Shown piece after piece: positions 1 to 9,915 of a stretch of 64,000 nucleotides of DNA. Source of the DNA: Phycisphaerae bacterium (GTDB taxonomy: Bacteria; Planctomycetota; Phycisphaerae; UBA1845; PWPN01); assembly GCA_035384605.1 (NCBI GenBank), contig DAOOIV010000013.1, forward strand, positions 1 through 64,000. Reading direction: 5' to 3'. A program made the position numbers and the translations under genes. Numbering within the stretch: position 1 is the stretch's first letter; each line of letters begins with the position of its first letter. Under the pieces are notes generated by a model, which saw only the letters and a program-made list of their open reading frames with translations, was not told the origin of the DNA and made no database searches.

Positions 1-125
1 CTGAACACGAACCAACAGCATACCTCTCGGAGGCTTGCTAGATGATTATCAGCTTGGCGGCAGAGCGTGCGCTGACACGCACAGGAGAATCCGGACCACC
101 CGCGCGTGCGTCGCCCGTCATCCAT

Positions 126-1562
126 TTATTGCCGCTTCAGCGCCTCGATCAGTGCGACAACCTCTTTTTTACCGTCGCCGAAGAGCATCAGGCAATTGTC
201 CATCGCGAACAGCGGGTTGGGGATGCCGGCAAAGCCAGGGCTGAGGCTACGCTTGATGACCACGACGGTGCGGGCCTTGTCCACATCGAGAATGGGCATG
301 CCCGCGATGGGGCTGTTGGGGTTGTGGCGAGCCTCTGGGTTCACGACGTCGTTGGCTCCCAGCACGATGACGACATCGGTCTGTTCAAAGCCGGAGTTGA
401 TCTCATCCATCTCCTTGAGGCGGTCGTAAGGAATGTTCACCTCGGCCAGCAGCACGTTCATATGGCCGGGCATGCGTCCGGCGACCGGATGAATGCCGAA
501 CTCAACGGTCGTGCCCCGTTTTTCCAGTTCCTGGTAGAGGTCGCGGACGGCGTACTGAGCCTGGGCCACGGCCATGCCGTAACCGGGCACCACCACCACG
601 CGCCGGGCGCCCTCGAGCAGCATGGCCACCTCCTCGGGAGTCGTGCTCTTGATCCTGCCTCCGTAAACGTCATCGGCGCCGGCGGTCGCGGCTGTCGGCC
701 CCAGCCTTCCGAACAATACGTTGACCAGTGATCGGTTCATCGCCTTGCACATGATTCGTGTCAGGATGATGCCGGAGGCTCCGACCAGCGAGCCGGCGAT
801 GATGAGCATATTGTTGTCGATGACAAAGCCGGTGGCCGCCGCGGCCAGGCCGGAGTAGCTGTTCAGCAGGGCAATGACCACGGGCATATCGGCTCCGCCG
901 ATCGGCATTACCAGCGTAACGCCCAGCGCGCTCGCGACGGCGACCAACAGGAAATAGATCCACATGCCGTGTTCGGGCTGCCATACGATCCAGGCGCCGA
1001 GCAGGACCGCCGGCAAGAGCAAACCGAAGTTGATCAACTGATGAGCCGGGAGGAAGACGGGTTTATTGAACCGCCTGATTTCCTCAAGTTTAGCGAACGC
1101 GACCAAAGAGCCCCAGAAGGTGACTGCGCCGATAAGGCCTGACGCTGCCGTCGCAATCGTCATCTGCAAGTCGCCGACCGCTGCCATTTCGGGAGGAGGC
1201 AAGGTTGGCTGAGTTGCCGCCGCCCGCGTCGCCGCCTTTTCGATCAGCGCCGACCACGCCACCAGCAATGAGGCCGCACCGCCGAACCCGTTCAGCAGGG
1301 CGACCATCTGCGGCATCTGGGTCATCCGCACTTTGACGGCCAAGATCACGCCGATGAGGGCCCCGACGACAAGGCCGGCCAGCACGATCGGCAGCCCGTG
1401 CGGGTGGCCGAAGATGATCGTGACCGCGACGGCCGCCAGCATGGCCACGGCGCTGATGAAGTTGCCCCGGACCGCCGTCCGCGGGTGCGTCAGACCCTTG
1501 ATGCCCAGAATGAACAGCACCGATGCGCCGAGGTAAACGAGGTTGAGTGTGGGATCAGACAC
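126..1562 (-). CDS. pntB: NAD(P) transhydrogenase subunit beta
   Basis: Membrane and NADP(H)-binding subunit of the proton-translocating transhydrogenase, which couples hydride transfer between NADH and NADP+ to proton movement across the inner membrane. The 478 residues match the usual PntB length. The N-terminal half is a run of hydrophobic helices. The C-terminal part is the NADP-binding domain III with GYGMAVAQAQYAVRDL and the AGRMPGHMNVLLAE and VLGANDVVNP segments. The start is GTG at 1562, four bases after the stop of the small alpha subunit, which implies a tightly coupled operon. The long plus-strand frame over this gene is its antisense shadow. Confidence 0.96.
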   Translation of the reverse strand: MSDPTLNLVYLGASVLFILGIKGLTHPRTAVRGNFISAVAMLAAVAVTIIFGHPHGLPIVLAGLVVGALIGVILAVKVRMTQMPQMVALLNGFGGAASLLVAWSALIEKAATRAAATQPTLPPPEMAAVGDLQMTIATAASGLIGAVTFWGSLVAFAKLEEIRRFNKPVFLPAHQLINFGLLLPAVLLGAWIVWQPEHGMWIYFLLVAVASALGVTLVMPIGGADMPVVIALLNSYSGLAAAATGFVIDNNMLIIAGSLVGASGIILTRIMCKAMNRSLVNVLFGRLGPTAATAGADDVYGGRIKSTTPEEVAMLLEGARRVVVVPGYGMAVAQAQYAVRDLYQELEKRGTTVEFGIHPVAGRMPGHMNVLLAEVNIPYDRLKEMDEINSGFEQTDVVIVLGANDVVNPEARHNPNSPIAGMPILDVDKARTVVVIKRSLSPGFAGIPNPLFAMDNCLMLFGDGKKEVVALIEALKRQ

Positions 1563-1566
1563 CGTG

Positions 1567-1842
1567 CTACCCCTTCTTCTTGAACATCCGCAGCATCCGA
1601 TGGGTTACCAGATAGCCGCCCACGACGTTGATCATGGCCAGGGTGACCGCCAGGAAAGCGATGACTCCGCTGAGAATCGGATGGCCGGCATGCACCGCCA
1701 GCACCGCCCCCACGATGGTGATGCCCGAAATCGCGTTCGAGCCCGACATCAGCGGCGTATGCAGCGTCGGCGGAACCTTGGTGATGATCTCGAAGCCCAC
1801 GAACACGGCCAACACGAAAATGGTCAACAGCATGATCAGCAT
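1567..1842 (-). CDS. pntAB: NAD(P) transhydrogenase alpha subunit, membrane part
   Basis: 91-residue membrane domain of the transhydrogenase alpha subunit, encoded separately instead of fused to the NAD-binding part as in Escherichia coli PntA. Three to four hydrophobic helices are visible, beginning MLIMLLTIFVLAVFVGFEII, followed by the family-typical PPTLHTPLMSGSNAISGI segment. The ATG overlaps the stop codon of the upstream alpha gene (TGATG), and pntB follows four bases after its own stop. The three-gene split arrangement is common outside gammaproteobacteria. Confidence 0.93.
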   Translation of the reverse strand: MLIMLLTIFVLAVFVGFEIITKVPPTLHTPLMSGSNAISGITIVGAVLAVHAGHPILSGVIAFLAVTLAMINVVGGYLVTHRMLRMFKKKG

Positions 1843-3029
1843 CAGCCATCACTCCTTTCCGGTCCGGCCGGCGGCGTCAAGCCCATCGCTTCCCGGACGC
1901 GCGGATGCAGGATCTGCCCGTCGCGACAGACCAGCATCTCGCGGGTGATTTCATCGCCGGTATCGATCCGGACCTGTTTGTCCTTGGCGATCAGGTGCTG
2001 AAGCAACTGGACCATATTGTTCGAGAAGGTCTGGCTGGCATGGCAGGGTACCAATGACGCGGGATTAACGGGGCCGATGATGATCACGCCGTTGTCCACC
2101 ACCGTGCGGTCGGGCTGAGTCAGTTCGCAGTTTCCGCCCCGCTCGGCGGCCAGATCCACAACCACCGAACCCGGTTGCATCCTCCTGACCATGTCCGCAG
2201 TCAATAACACGGGGGCCTTCTTACCGGGGATCGCCGCCGTCGTGATCACCACGTCACTTTCGGCCACGACCCTGGCCATCAGCTCGCGCTGCTTGCGGAG
2301 CTGCTCCTCGGTTTGTTCCTTCGCATACCCGCCTTTCGTTTCGGTCCCCGCGGTCTCGACGGGCAGTGCGACGAACCTGGCCCCGAGACTTTCGACCTGG
2401 TCCTTGACGGCGGGTCGAACATCGCACCCGCTGACGACGGCGCCCAGCCGCCTGGCGGTCGCAATGGCCTGCAGCCCGGCCACGCCCGCTCCGATGACCA
2501 GAACCCTGGCCGGCTGAATTGTTCCGGCGGCGGTCATCATCATGGGAAAGACTTTTCCCAGCGTGTCGGCGGCCATGAGAACCGCCTTGTATCCGGCGAT
2601 GCTCCCCTGGCTGGAGAGGACGTCCATGCTTTGTGCCCGCGTGATGCGGGGCATGAGCTCCAGCGCCAACAGCGTGACGCCGCTTTCGGCCAAGGCTCTA
2701 ATTGCCTCAGCGGCCATCAGCGGCTCGGCCAGACCGATGAGGATTTGATCTCGCCGCAGCAAGGCCAGATCGGCCCGTCCGGCCCGGGGATTTGCCCCGA
2801 GCGTCCGAACCTGAAGAAGGATGTCGCAACCTGCGAAGACTTCGCCGCGAGTCGGCACCACCTTGGTTCCCTTTTCGTGATACTGCGAATCGGGATAACC
2901 GGCCGCCAGTCCCGCGCCCGTCTCAATGATGACCTCAAAACCACTCTTCATCAGAGCGGTGACGGATGACGGCACCAGAGCGACTCGCTGTTCGCCGGGA
3001 AAGCTTTCCTTCACCACACCGACAATCAT
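1842..3029 (-). CDS. pntAA: NAD(P) transhydrogenase alpha subunit, NAD-binding part
   Basis: Soluble NAD(H)-binding domain I of the transhydrogenase, about 395 residues, related to alanine dehydrogenase. It starts MIVGVVKESFPGEQRVALVP, the usual beginning of the family. It carries the dinucleotide-binding loop VLVIGAGVAGLQAIATARRL and the segment around VVVDLAAERGGNCE. The start at 3029 is preferred over a longer frame to 3089 because GAGG lies seven bases upstream of it and homologues begin here. It is first in the operon with pntAB and pntB. Confidence 0.95.
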   Translation of the reverse strand: MIVGVVKESFPGEQRVALVPSSVTALMKSGFEVIIETGAGLAAGYPDSQYHEKGTKVVPTRGEVFAGCDILLQVRTLGANPRAGRADLALLRRDQILIGLAEPLMAAEAIRALAESGVTLLALELMPRITRAQSMDVLSSQGSIAGYKAVLMAADTLGKVFPMMMTAAGTIQPARVLVIGAGVAGLQAIATARRLGAVVSGCDVRPAVKDQVESLGARFVALPVETAGTETKGGYAKEQTEEQLRKQRELMARVVAESDVVITTAAIPGKKAPVLLTADMVRRMQPGSVVVDLAAERGGNCELTQPDRTVVDNGVIIIGPVNPASLVPCHASQTFSNNMVQLLQHLIAKDKQVRIDTGDEITREMLVCRDGQILHPRVREAMGLTPPAGPERSDG

Positions 3030-3089
3030 GATCGTACCTCGGCAAGGATCATCGTCCCGCGGTTTGCACGGCTGGGCCGAGACCGGCAA

Positions 3090-3180
3090 CTACCACCTTA
3101 CGGCCGGGAAAGCACGCGGCTTGGGCGCACGTTTCCGGATCGCCGGGTGCTTCGGTTGCGGCCGAAGGCCGCCTTGGGAC
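3090..3180 (+). repeat. dispersed structured repeat, copy A (diverged)
   Basis: Diverged member of the ~100-bp repeat family also at 3511, 10096, 51621 and 62939. Shared landmarks in order are CCTTACGGCC, GCGGCTTG, a core CACGTTTCCGGATCGC, TTGCGGCC and a terminal hairpin. Here the hairpin is AAGGC-C-GCCTT (3165-3175) followed by GGG. It lies just upstream of pntAA, which is transcribed away from it. Confidence 0.75.
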
Positions 3181-3510
3181 GCTGCGCGAAAGCACGCGGA
3201 CCACAAGAATGCGCTGATCCGGCAGACTCCGCCACCGATGCGGTGGTCAGTGGCGGACACCCCAGCCTTGCGGCGGCGACCCAGGCGTTGCCGGGGGCTG
3301 TCAGCGGCGTACTCGTATACCAGATATTAGGCCTTGCCTTGCAAGTGACCAACGTACCCGGTGTTTTATAGCCGCGGCTGTTGTTTGCCGTTCGTCAGAG
3401 AAACGAGTAGATTCTATACCCTTTATCCAGCGTCCGAGGCAGGTTCCTCGTTTGTTTCCCGCGTGGAGGACGCCGCGCCGACGAGGATTCGACGTATGCC
3501 GAGGGCGGGG

Positions 3511-3613
3511 TTAGAACCTTACGGCCAGATACCTGTGCGGCTTGCTCGCATGTTTCTGGATCGCAGAGCACTTGGGTTGCGGCCCGCAAAAAGGCGGTCC
3601 GCCTTAGGGGAGA
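3511..3613 (+). repeat. dispersed structured repeat, copy B
   Basis: Near-identical to the copy at 62939-63041 read on the opposite strand: both contain AACCTTACGGCCAGATA, GTGCGGCTTG, CATGTTTCTGGATCGCAGAG and CGGCCCGCAAAAAGGCG. The terminal hairpin AAGGCGG-T-CCGCCTT (3591-3605) is followed directly by AGGGGAG, which serves as the ribosome-binding site of the GH2 gene at 3617. The element would therefore form the 5' leader of that gene if transcription starts upstream. Confidence 0.9.
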
Positions 3614-3616
3614 GTC

Positions 3617-6139
3617 ATGCCTGGCACGATGGACCTGAATGGGAGATGGGGCCTGACCTGGGCGGAAGGCTCCGGGCTCATGAACCCGGACCACTACACG
3701 GCCCCCACGTTGCGCGGACGGAAGATGCTCGATGCCGCTGTGCCGGCTCCCATCCACACCGTCCTGATGAACGCGGGGTTGATCGACGATCCGAACGTCG
3801 GGTTGAACTCGCTGAAGGCCCGCTGGGTCGAGGAGCAGTTCTGGATCTACCGCCGGTCATTTGTTGCTCCTGAAGAGTCGACCAAACAACACGCCTGGCT
3901 GGTGTTCGACAAGCTGGAGTACGAGGCGGTTGTGTGGCTTAACGGGCAGGAGATTGGTCATCATGCGAATGCTCACCGCCCAGCTCGCTTCGATGTGACC
4001 GGCAGGTTGCAGGAGGGCGACAATCTTCTGATCGTGAAGCTTTCCACGGGCATTCACTCCGCCGCGGACAAGCCCGGTGCCGAGTATCACTGTCACCTCA
4101 TCGACTTGTTGACCAAGCGGCCGTGGCATCGCAAGCCGCAGTACCAGTGCGGGTGGGATTGGAATGCTCGGCTGATGAACGTCGGGATTCTCGGCGATGT
4201 TCGCCTGGAATGGCACGCGGGGCCGTACCTGGAGCAGGCGGCGGTTTTTGCCATCCCGTCGCCGGATCTGCGATCGGCCAAGGTCCACGCCCGGGCATTT
4301 GTGTTCAATCGGGGCGACTCGGAGGTCGAAGGCACATTGCGGGTCCGCATCCGCGAGACCGGCCAGGATATCTCCGCGAAGGTTCGCATGGTACCGGGTC
4401 AGAGCAATCACGAGCTCATCATCGACCTGGCCGACCCGCGGCTCTGGTGGCCGATCGGCCACGGTGAGCAGTCTCGCTATACCGTCGACGTCGAGCTGAC
4501 CGCTTCGGGCGAGACTCAGGCAGTCACCCGCAAGACAGGCGTGCGTCGCGTGGAGATCGACCAATCGCCGCACCCGGAGGAGGGCCGCCACTTCATCATC
4601 CGGATCAACAATCGTCCGATCTTCTGCAAGGGCGGCAACTGGGTACCGCCGGACCTGCTGTACAGCAGGGTGACGCCGCAACGGTATCGCGACCTGGTCC
4701 GACTGGCGGTCGAAGCAAACTTCAACACGCTTCGTGTTTGGGGCGGCGGTTGCTTCGCTGACCATGCTTTGTGTGAAACTTGCGACGAAGCGGGGATTCT
4801 CATCTGGCACGATTTTTTGTTTGCCTGCGCCAAGTATCCGGGCGACCATCCCGATTTCGCCGCCGAAGTACGTCGCGAGGTAACCTGGGCGGTTCGCGAT
4901 CTGGCCCATCACCCGTGCCTGGTCGTTTGGTGCGGCAACAACGAGATCGAGTGGGGGGACTGGAACTGGGGGTACGACAACAAACACCGCACGCACCCGC
5001 ACTACGCGTTGTTTCACCATGACATTCCGAAGATCGCGGTTTGCGAGAACCCGGCGACGGCCTACTGGATCAGCTCGCCCTACTCGCCGGATTACATGGA
5101 ACCGAATGACCCCACGGTCGGCGATCAGCATCCCTGGGGCGTGTCGATCCTCGAACCGCACGGCGCGGACTTCTGGAAATACCGCCAATACGTGGATCGC
5201 TTTCCGAACGAGGGCGGCGTGATCGGTGCTTCTTCGCCGGCGACGCTGCGGCAGTTCCTGTCCGAAGACCAACGATACCTGCTGTCGCCGGAGTGGGACC
5301 ATCACGACAACCCGTTTGCGTGCAACGCCCCGACTCCCGGCGATCTCGGCCGGGCCTACGCGACGGTCGAGATGTGGACCGGGCTCAACCCGGAAGAAAT
5401 GCAGTGGGAGGACTATGCCTACGTCAGCGCCCTGATGCAGGCCGAGGGCTTGCAGGAGTACATCGCCAACTACCGCCGCCGGATGTTCAGCAGTTCGTCG
5501 GCCATTTTCTGGATGTACAACGATTCCTGGCCGGTGACCCACGGTTGGACGATCGTGGACTACTACCTGCGAAAGAAGCTCGCCTATCACCCCGTTCGGC
5601 GGGCGTTTCAACCGGTGCGGGTGGTCGTGGCCGAGGACAAAGACCAGGTGTTGGTCTTCGGCGTCAACGATTCGACGAGCCAGTGGTCGGGCAAGCTGCG
5701 CAGCGGGCTCTTCCGCCTGGCCGGCGGCCTGGAGGACGACAAACGCAAGACGGTGACCTTGCCAGCCAACGCGTCGACCGTGCTGGCGACCATCGACAAG
5801 AACAAGTGGCAGCAACTCGGCTCCGCTTCAGCGGGGGCATTCGCTGTCCTCTCAAAAGACGGCCGCATGGTCAGCCAGCACCGACTGTTCATCGAGCGTT
5901 TCAAGGACCTCAAGTTCGTCGAGCCGAGGATCGAAATGTCCGTCAAGGATGGGATTCTGACGCTGTCGTCAAAGGCGTTCGCCTGGGGCGTCTGCCTGGA
6001 CGTGGACGGCGAAGCCCCGCTGGCCGACAACTGCTTCGACCTGCTGCCGGGTATCCCGTACAGCCTGCCGTGGCCGTCGAGCCTCGGTGAGCCCAAGGTC
6101 GTCCGTCTCGGCAATCGTGATGCGGTGAAACGTTGTTGA
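3617..6139 (+). CDS. glycoside hydrolase family 2, beta-mannosidase-like
   Basis: 840-residue enzyme of the GH2 clan, most like beta-mannosidases that release terminal beta-mannose. Order: jelly-roll sugar-binding domain (about 1-200, with FDKLEYEAVVWLNGQ), immunoglobulin-like domain (about 200-320), TIM barrel (about 325-650), then C-terminal beta domains. The acid/base Glu is in WCGNNEIEWG (E443) and the likely nucleophile is E532 in FPNEGGVIG. No signal peptide is visible, so it is probably intracellular. AGGGGAG precedes the first ATG; an ATG at residue 5 is possible. A secreted TIM-barrel-like protein follows in the same direction. Confidence 0.9.
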   Translation: MPGTMDLNGRWGLTWAEGSGLMNPDHYTAPTLRGRKMLDAAVPAPIHTVLMNAGLIDDPNVGLNSLKARWVEEQFWIYRRSFVAPEESTKQHAWLVFDKLEYEAVVWLNGQEIGHHANAHRPARFDVTGRLQEGDNLLIVKLSTGIHSAADKPGAEYHCHLIDLLTKRPWHRKPQYQCGWDWNARLMNVGILGDVRLEWHAGPYLEQAAVFAIPSPDLRSAKVHARAFVFNRGDSEVEGTLRVRIRETGQDISAKVRMVPGQSNHELIIDLADPRLWWPIGHGEQSRYTVDVELTASGETQAVTRKTGVRRVEIDQSPHPEEGRHFIIRINNRPIFCKGGNWVPPDLLYSRVTPQRYRDLVRLAVEANFNTLRVWGGGCFADHALCETCDEAGILIWHDFLFACAKYPGDHPDFAAEVRREVTWAVRDLAHHPCLVVWCGNNEIEWGDWNWGYDNKHRTHPHYALFHHDIPKIAVCENPATAYWISSPYSPDYMEPNDPTVGDQHPWGVSILEPHGADFWKYRQYVDRFPNEGGVIGASSPATLRQFLSEDQRYLLSPEWDHHDNPFACNAPTPGDLGRAYATVEMWTGLNPEEMQWEDYAYVSALMQAEGLQEYIANYRRRMFSSSSAIFWMYNDSWPVTHGWTIVDYYLRKKLAYHPVRRAFQPVRVVVAEDKDQVLVFGVNDSTSQWSGKLRSGLFRLAGGLEDDKRKTVTLPANASTVLATIDKNKWQQLGSASAGAFAVLSKDGRMVSQHRLFIERFKDLKFVEPRIEMSVKDGILTLSSKAFAWGVCLDVDGEAPLADNCFDLLPGIPYSLPWPSSLGEPKVVRLGNRDAVKRC

Positions 6140-6243
6140 GGATGCGCGTCCGTGACGCGACAGGGCATGAACGGCCTGTAGAGGGGCCGACGCCCTCGTC
6201 GGCCCTCTGTGATAGACCGTCGGGCATAAGAAGAGGATCTTCC

Positions 6244-7533
6244 ATGTACGGACAGACAATCATCGCATCTGCACTTCTCGCAACGCTGTCAATTGCTGCC
6301 GGCGCGGCAGAGCCCCCGGCCGCCAAGGGTTGGAAACAGAAGCAGTTCATCATCACGTTCTGGTGCCCGCCGCCGGCGACGGATGAGGCGTTGGCGAACG
6401 TCGCTGCGGAGAACTACAACCTGACCTGGGTGCCGGTCGAAGGCCTGGACGTGGCGGCCAGACACGGCCTGCGGGCCATGCTGACCAGTAATCTGTTGAG
6501 CCCCGACGTGCTCGACGACCCGGCCAAGCGCGCCCAACTGGACACGCTGATCGAGCGGGTGAAAAGACACCCGGCGCTCGAGGCGTACTACATTACCGAC
6601 GAACCCGGGGCGGGGGCGTTTCCCGGCTTGGGCAGACTGGTTGCCTACCTGCGCGAGCGGGATCCCGACCATTTGGCATACATCAACCTCTTCCCCACCT
6701 ACGCCACCGAGGCCCAGCTTGGCGTCAGCGCGGACGCTGCCGAGCGGGCCAAGGTAGGTTACCCGCAGAACTTTGCCGGCGTCGGCACCAGCGACAAGAC
6801 CGTGCTGGCCTACCGTGAGCACCTGAAGGCGTTCATCGAGATCGTCAAGCCGGATCTCATCAGTTACGACCATTACCACTTCCTGCTCACCGGCGACGGC
6901 AGCCAGTATTTCCTGAACCTCGCGTTGATCCGGCAGGCGGCCCAGGAGGCGAACAAGCCGTTCCTGAACATCGTTCAGGCCTGCAACGGCGAGAAGGTGT
7001 GGCGGCTGCCCAACGCAGCCGAGATGCGCTGGCTGGCATACACAACCATGGCCTACGGGGGGCGCGGGATCAGCTACTTCGTCTACTGGATGCCCAAGGT
7101 CTACGGCGGGATCTACCAGGACGGCAAGCCCTCGCCGCTGGCCAAAGTGGTTGCCGAGCTCAACGGCGAGATGGCCAAGCTCGGCCCGTGGTTGCTGCAA
7201 CTCGATTCGACAGGTGTCTACCACACCGCCCCGCTGCCTTACGGAACGCAGGCTGTTCCGGCCGACTCGCCGGTGCAGATTGTCGGCAAAGGCGAGTTCG
7301 TGCTCGGCCTGTTCGGTGCGTCCGGACGAACAACGAGCTTCATGATCGTGAATCGCAGCTACAAAGAACCGGCGGAGGCGGAGTTGAAGATCGCGATCCC
7401 TGGGCGCAAGCTTCAGGAACTCGACCGCAAGACGGGCAAGTGGTCCGAGGGCGAAACCCTGCCCGCGGACCGCCAAGTGAAGGTCAGACTCGACCCGGGC
7501 GATGGACGACTGTTCCGGACGGTCGAGAGGTAA
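6244..7533 (+). CDS. secreted TIM-barrel glycoside hydrolase-like protein
   Basis: About 429 residues with a signal peptide (MYGQTIIASALLATLSIAAG, cleavage near AGA-AEPP). The body looks like a TIM-barrel glycosidase-like fold: FIITFWCPPPATDE, EAYYITDEPG, LISYDHYHFLL, RWLAYTTMAYGGRGISYFVYW. A C-terminal beta domain (about 330-429) resembles the all-beta domain after such barrels. TDEPG may hold the acid/base Glu, but no named GH family can be assigned by eye. The start at 6244 is chosen for the signal peptide and AGAGG eight bases upstream. It probably shares a transcript with the GH2 gene 104 bp upstream. Confidence 0.75.
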   Translation: MYGQTIIASALLATLSIAAGAAEPPAAKGWKQKQFIITFWCPPPATDEALANVAAENYNLTWVPVEGLDVAARHGLRAMLTSNLLSPDVLDDPAKRAQLDTLIERVKRHPALEAYYITDEPGAGAFPGLGRLVAYLRERDPDHLAYINLFPTYATEAQLGVSADAAERAKVGYPQNFAGVGTSDKTVLAYREHLKAFIEIVKPDLISYDHYHFLLTGDGSQYFLNLALIRQAAQEANKPFLNIVQACNGEKVWRLPNAAEMRWLAYTTMAYGGRGISYFVYWMPKVYGGIYQDGKPSPLAKVVAELNGEMAKLGPWLLQLDSTGVYHTAPLPYGTQAVPADSPVQIVGKGEFVLGLFGASGRTTSFMIVNRSYKEPAEAELKIAIPGRKLQELDRKTGKWSEGETLPADRQVKVRLDPGDGRLFRTVER

Positions 7534-7710
7534 GGGCCTGGTCAACACCGGCGGGCCGGCGCCTTGAGCCAAGTGGAAGAAAAGCGATTGCCATTCAGGG
7601 TGCTGATCGTTCCGCCGCGCGATCAGGCCACGAGCAGTCCTGGATGAAGCCTGTTCCGGCGGCGTTGGCCAAGCCGCCGCAGTTGCTCCCATCTCGCGAT
7701 GGTGAGGCGA

Positions 7711-9915
7711 TTATCCCCGCCGGCGGATCTCTTCGATTCGGGAAATGAATGCGTGCGTATCCTCGCGCACCTGTCTGACGAAGCTGTTATCCTCGGCCCG
7801 GCCCAGGACCGCCGTCATTTCCTCCGGCGTCCGGTAGACCATTCGGCGGAAGGGGTCTTCGTCGTCCTTCTTGCGGGAGCTGAAAACCGCGTCGGCAATG
7901 TAGTGCTGAATCTCGACCGCGCGGTCCAGTGCAGCGTCCCACTGGTCCTTCGACGGTGAGTTGCTCCCCAACAAGGTGGTCAGGCAGGCGAAGGCATGTT
8001 GCTGCTTATCCAGCGGGTACTTGGCCCACCAACTGTCAAACACCCGGTGGATGGCGTGCCATGTCTGGTGGAGCCCCTGCTCGATTCCGGAAAGGAGGGT
8101 TTCCAGATCATCCGCCCGGACGATCTGCCCTCCGACGTTCACCCAGTTCCGCCACTGCGGGCCGGCCAGTGCCTCGGCCGCCGACGCCAGGGTCGCCTGT
8201 GGATCGGCCATCAGGTAGTCGACCAGGTTTCGCACACCGTAATAGTGAAGCATGTCCCGGTAGGCCAGGTAACCCTGGCGAGGTTTCAGGATAACGACCT
8301 TCCGCGAGGATTTCTCGGCTCCTTCGGCCAGAACCTCAAGCCTGTCGACCTCGTCGGGCGATTCCACGAGCAACCGCCGCCCCGTCTCGGCGAGTGCGTC
8401 CGGCGACATGTGTTCGGCGGATTCGCCCCGGCTTGGCAACGCGGCCTTGGCCACCCACATCTCCAGCAGCCTCAAGGCCGTGAAGATCTCTTCGGCGGTG
8501 TCGGGGGCCAGATAGTCGAACTCGATGTGCTGGCATTTGCACTTACGCTTGTCGCGAGCTCTGAACTTCCACGTGTTGCGGGCCAAAGCGTACATATTAT
8601 GCCGCCACCACCACGCCGGCGTGATCCGCAGCCGGTCGCCGCCCGGGTCGTTGCTCACCAGGCAGAAGGGGAGGCGAATGTCCATTTCGGCGGGGTAATC
8701 GCCGCGAGCCAGCAGCGTGAACGAAGCGAACCGGCAGTTGTGCTTGACGCTGACGCAAAGCCCCGGCCAGAAGCCGCGTTCGGCATGAACCTCGCCGTCG
8801 GGCGCCCGGCTGTTGTGATTCGACCCGATGGTGGCGCCCGCCGCGATATTGCTTTGTCCCATGACCAGCGAGGCAATGAGAAACGAGTTGTTGTGGTGCT
8901 GTTCATGTGCGGGAAACACGAGGTTGTTGAGGATCTCGCAGCAGGAAACCGTCGAGTTGTCTCCCAGATAGGAGTGGATGAGCCGGGCGCCGTATTTCAG
9001 GTTGCTATTGTAGCCCATGATGAACCTGACCGCCTTACACCCGTAAAAGACGTGGCAACCCGGCATCACAATGCCGTTGACCATCTCGACACCCTCACCG
9101 ATCTGAGTCGGCTCCGCTTCGGTCGAGTTGATGGTCAGGTTCTTGAGTTTGTTGGCCCCCTTGATATAGCAGCAGTCGCCGATCTTAACGTCCTTGATGA
9201 TCCCGGTGTTCTTGATGACGCAGTCCTTGCCGATCGTTCCGTAGATACCCCGGTGCGTGTCGAACATGCGCTGGGTGATCTCGGCAAAGCGGGTCATCAG
9301 CGCGGGTCGGTCGCGGTAACGGGACCACAAGTACGCATCGCCGGTCGTCATGCCATCGAAGGGCATCACGCGGCGGCCTCCGGCCTCGTTGATCAGGTCC
9401 ATCCAGACCCGGATCTCTTCCGATTCTCCTTCCTTGACAATCCCGTTGCCGAACTTGGCGTGATTGGTGGTGTGGGCCTCGTCAATGTTCAACAGAATGC
9501 AGTGGTCGCCGATGATGTAATGGGCCAGGTACCGCACGTGATGGACGGCAACGTCATCGCCGAAATCGCAGGCGATGATGCGGCTGTCGGTTATTCCCAC
9601 GGGCACGCGCATGTCGTGATGTTCGAGCATCATTTCCTCAAGCCGCCCGATTCGCACCAGCCCGTAAAACTCGCACCGCTTGATCCGGTGCGGCGCGAAC
9701 TGCTCGGTGACACGGATGTTGTCCCAACTGTCGGCCGTATTGCCGTTGCGAATCAGCACCTCGATCTCGTCGGCCCGGAGGCTTCGATACCGGTCCGGCC
9801 GACTCGGGCACTGCTGATCGCGCAGGTAATACTCATCTTTGCCCGGCGGCAGGTAGGGTTCCTCGATGAAACCGTGTCCCAGTGTCCGGATCGGAAGGAT
9901 GCGAAGATCGCTCAT
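7711..9915 (-). CDS. DUF4954 family left-handed beta-helix protein
   Basis: About 734 residues. The middle (about 150-420) shows the isoleucine/valine-rich hexapeptide rhythm of a left-handed beta helix (GTIGKDCVIKNTGIIKDVKI, then GDCCYIKGANKL and TQIGEGVEMVNGIVMPGC), as in acyl- and nucleotidyl-sugar transferases. The C-terminal third is helical. The architecture matches DUF4954, common in Planctomycetes and Bacteroidetes and without established function; a GlmU-like sugar-nucleotide role is only a guess. The start at 9915 (MSDLRILPIRTLGHGF) fits GGAAAG eight bases upstream; the frame stays open to 10599 without homology-like sequence. Confidence 0.8.
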   Translation of the reverse strand: MSDLRILPIRTLGHGFIEEPYLPPGKDEYYLRDQQCPSRPDRYRSLRADEIEVLIRNGNTADSWDNIRVTEQFAPHRIKRCEFYGLVRIGRLEEMMLEHHDMRVPVGITDSRIIACDFGDDVAVHHVRYLAHYIIGDHCILLNIDEAHTTNHAKFGNGIVKEGESEEIRVWMDLINEAGGRRVMPFDGMTTGDAYLWSRYRDRPALMTRFAEITQRMFDTHRGIYGTIGKDCVIKNTGIIKDVKIGDCCYIKGANKLKNLTINSTEAEPTQIGEGVEMVNGIVMPGCHVFYGCKAVRFIMGYNSNLKYGARLIHSYLGDNSTVSCCEILNNLVFPAHEQHHNNSFLIASLVMGQSNIAAGATIGSNHNSRAPDGEVHAERGFWPGLCVSVKHNCRFASFTLLARGDYPAEMDIRLPFCLVSNDPGGDRLRITPAWWWRHNMYALARNTWKFRARDKRKCKCQHIEFDYLAPDTAEEIFTALRLLEMWVAKAALPSRGESAEHMSPDALAETGRRLLVESPDEVDRLEVLAEGAEKSSRKVVILKPRQGYLAYRDMLHYYGVRNLVDYLMADPQATLASAAEALAGPQWRNWVNVGGQIVRADDLETLLSGIEQGLHQTWHAIHRVFDSWWAKYPLDKQQHAFACLTTLLGSNSPSKDQWDAALDRAVEIQHYIADAVFSSRKKDDEDPFRRMVYRTPEEMTAVLGRAEDNSFVRQVREDTHAFISRIEEIRRRG

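Larger units (their letters stand above)
3030..3616. other. intergenic region with two dispersed repeats
   Basis: No convincing gene lies between pntAA and the GH2 gene. The interval holds two same-strand copies of the dispersed repeat described separately (about 3090-3180 and 3511-3613). The DNA between them shows no coding pattern. Promoters for the two divergent units must lie here, but no clear consensus was found. Confidence 0.6.

Noticed and set aside
42..731. Plus-strand frame starting after CGGAGG at the window edge
   Set aside because: It runs antisense to pntB for nearly all its length; a chance ribosome-binding site is the simpler reading.
3857..5815. 652-residue minus-strand frame over the GH2 gene
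   Set aside because: Antisense shadow; no domain-like motifs, while the plus strand encodes an intact GH2 enzyme.
6289..7692. 467-residue minus-strand frame
   Set aside because: Shadow of the secreted TIM-barrel-like gene; no signal peptide or family-like sequence.
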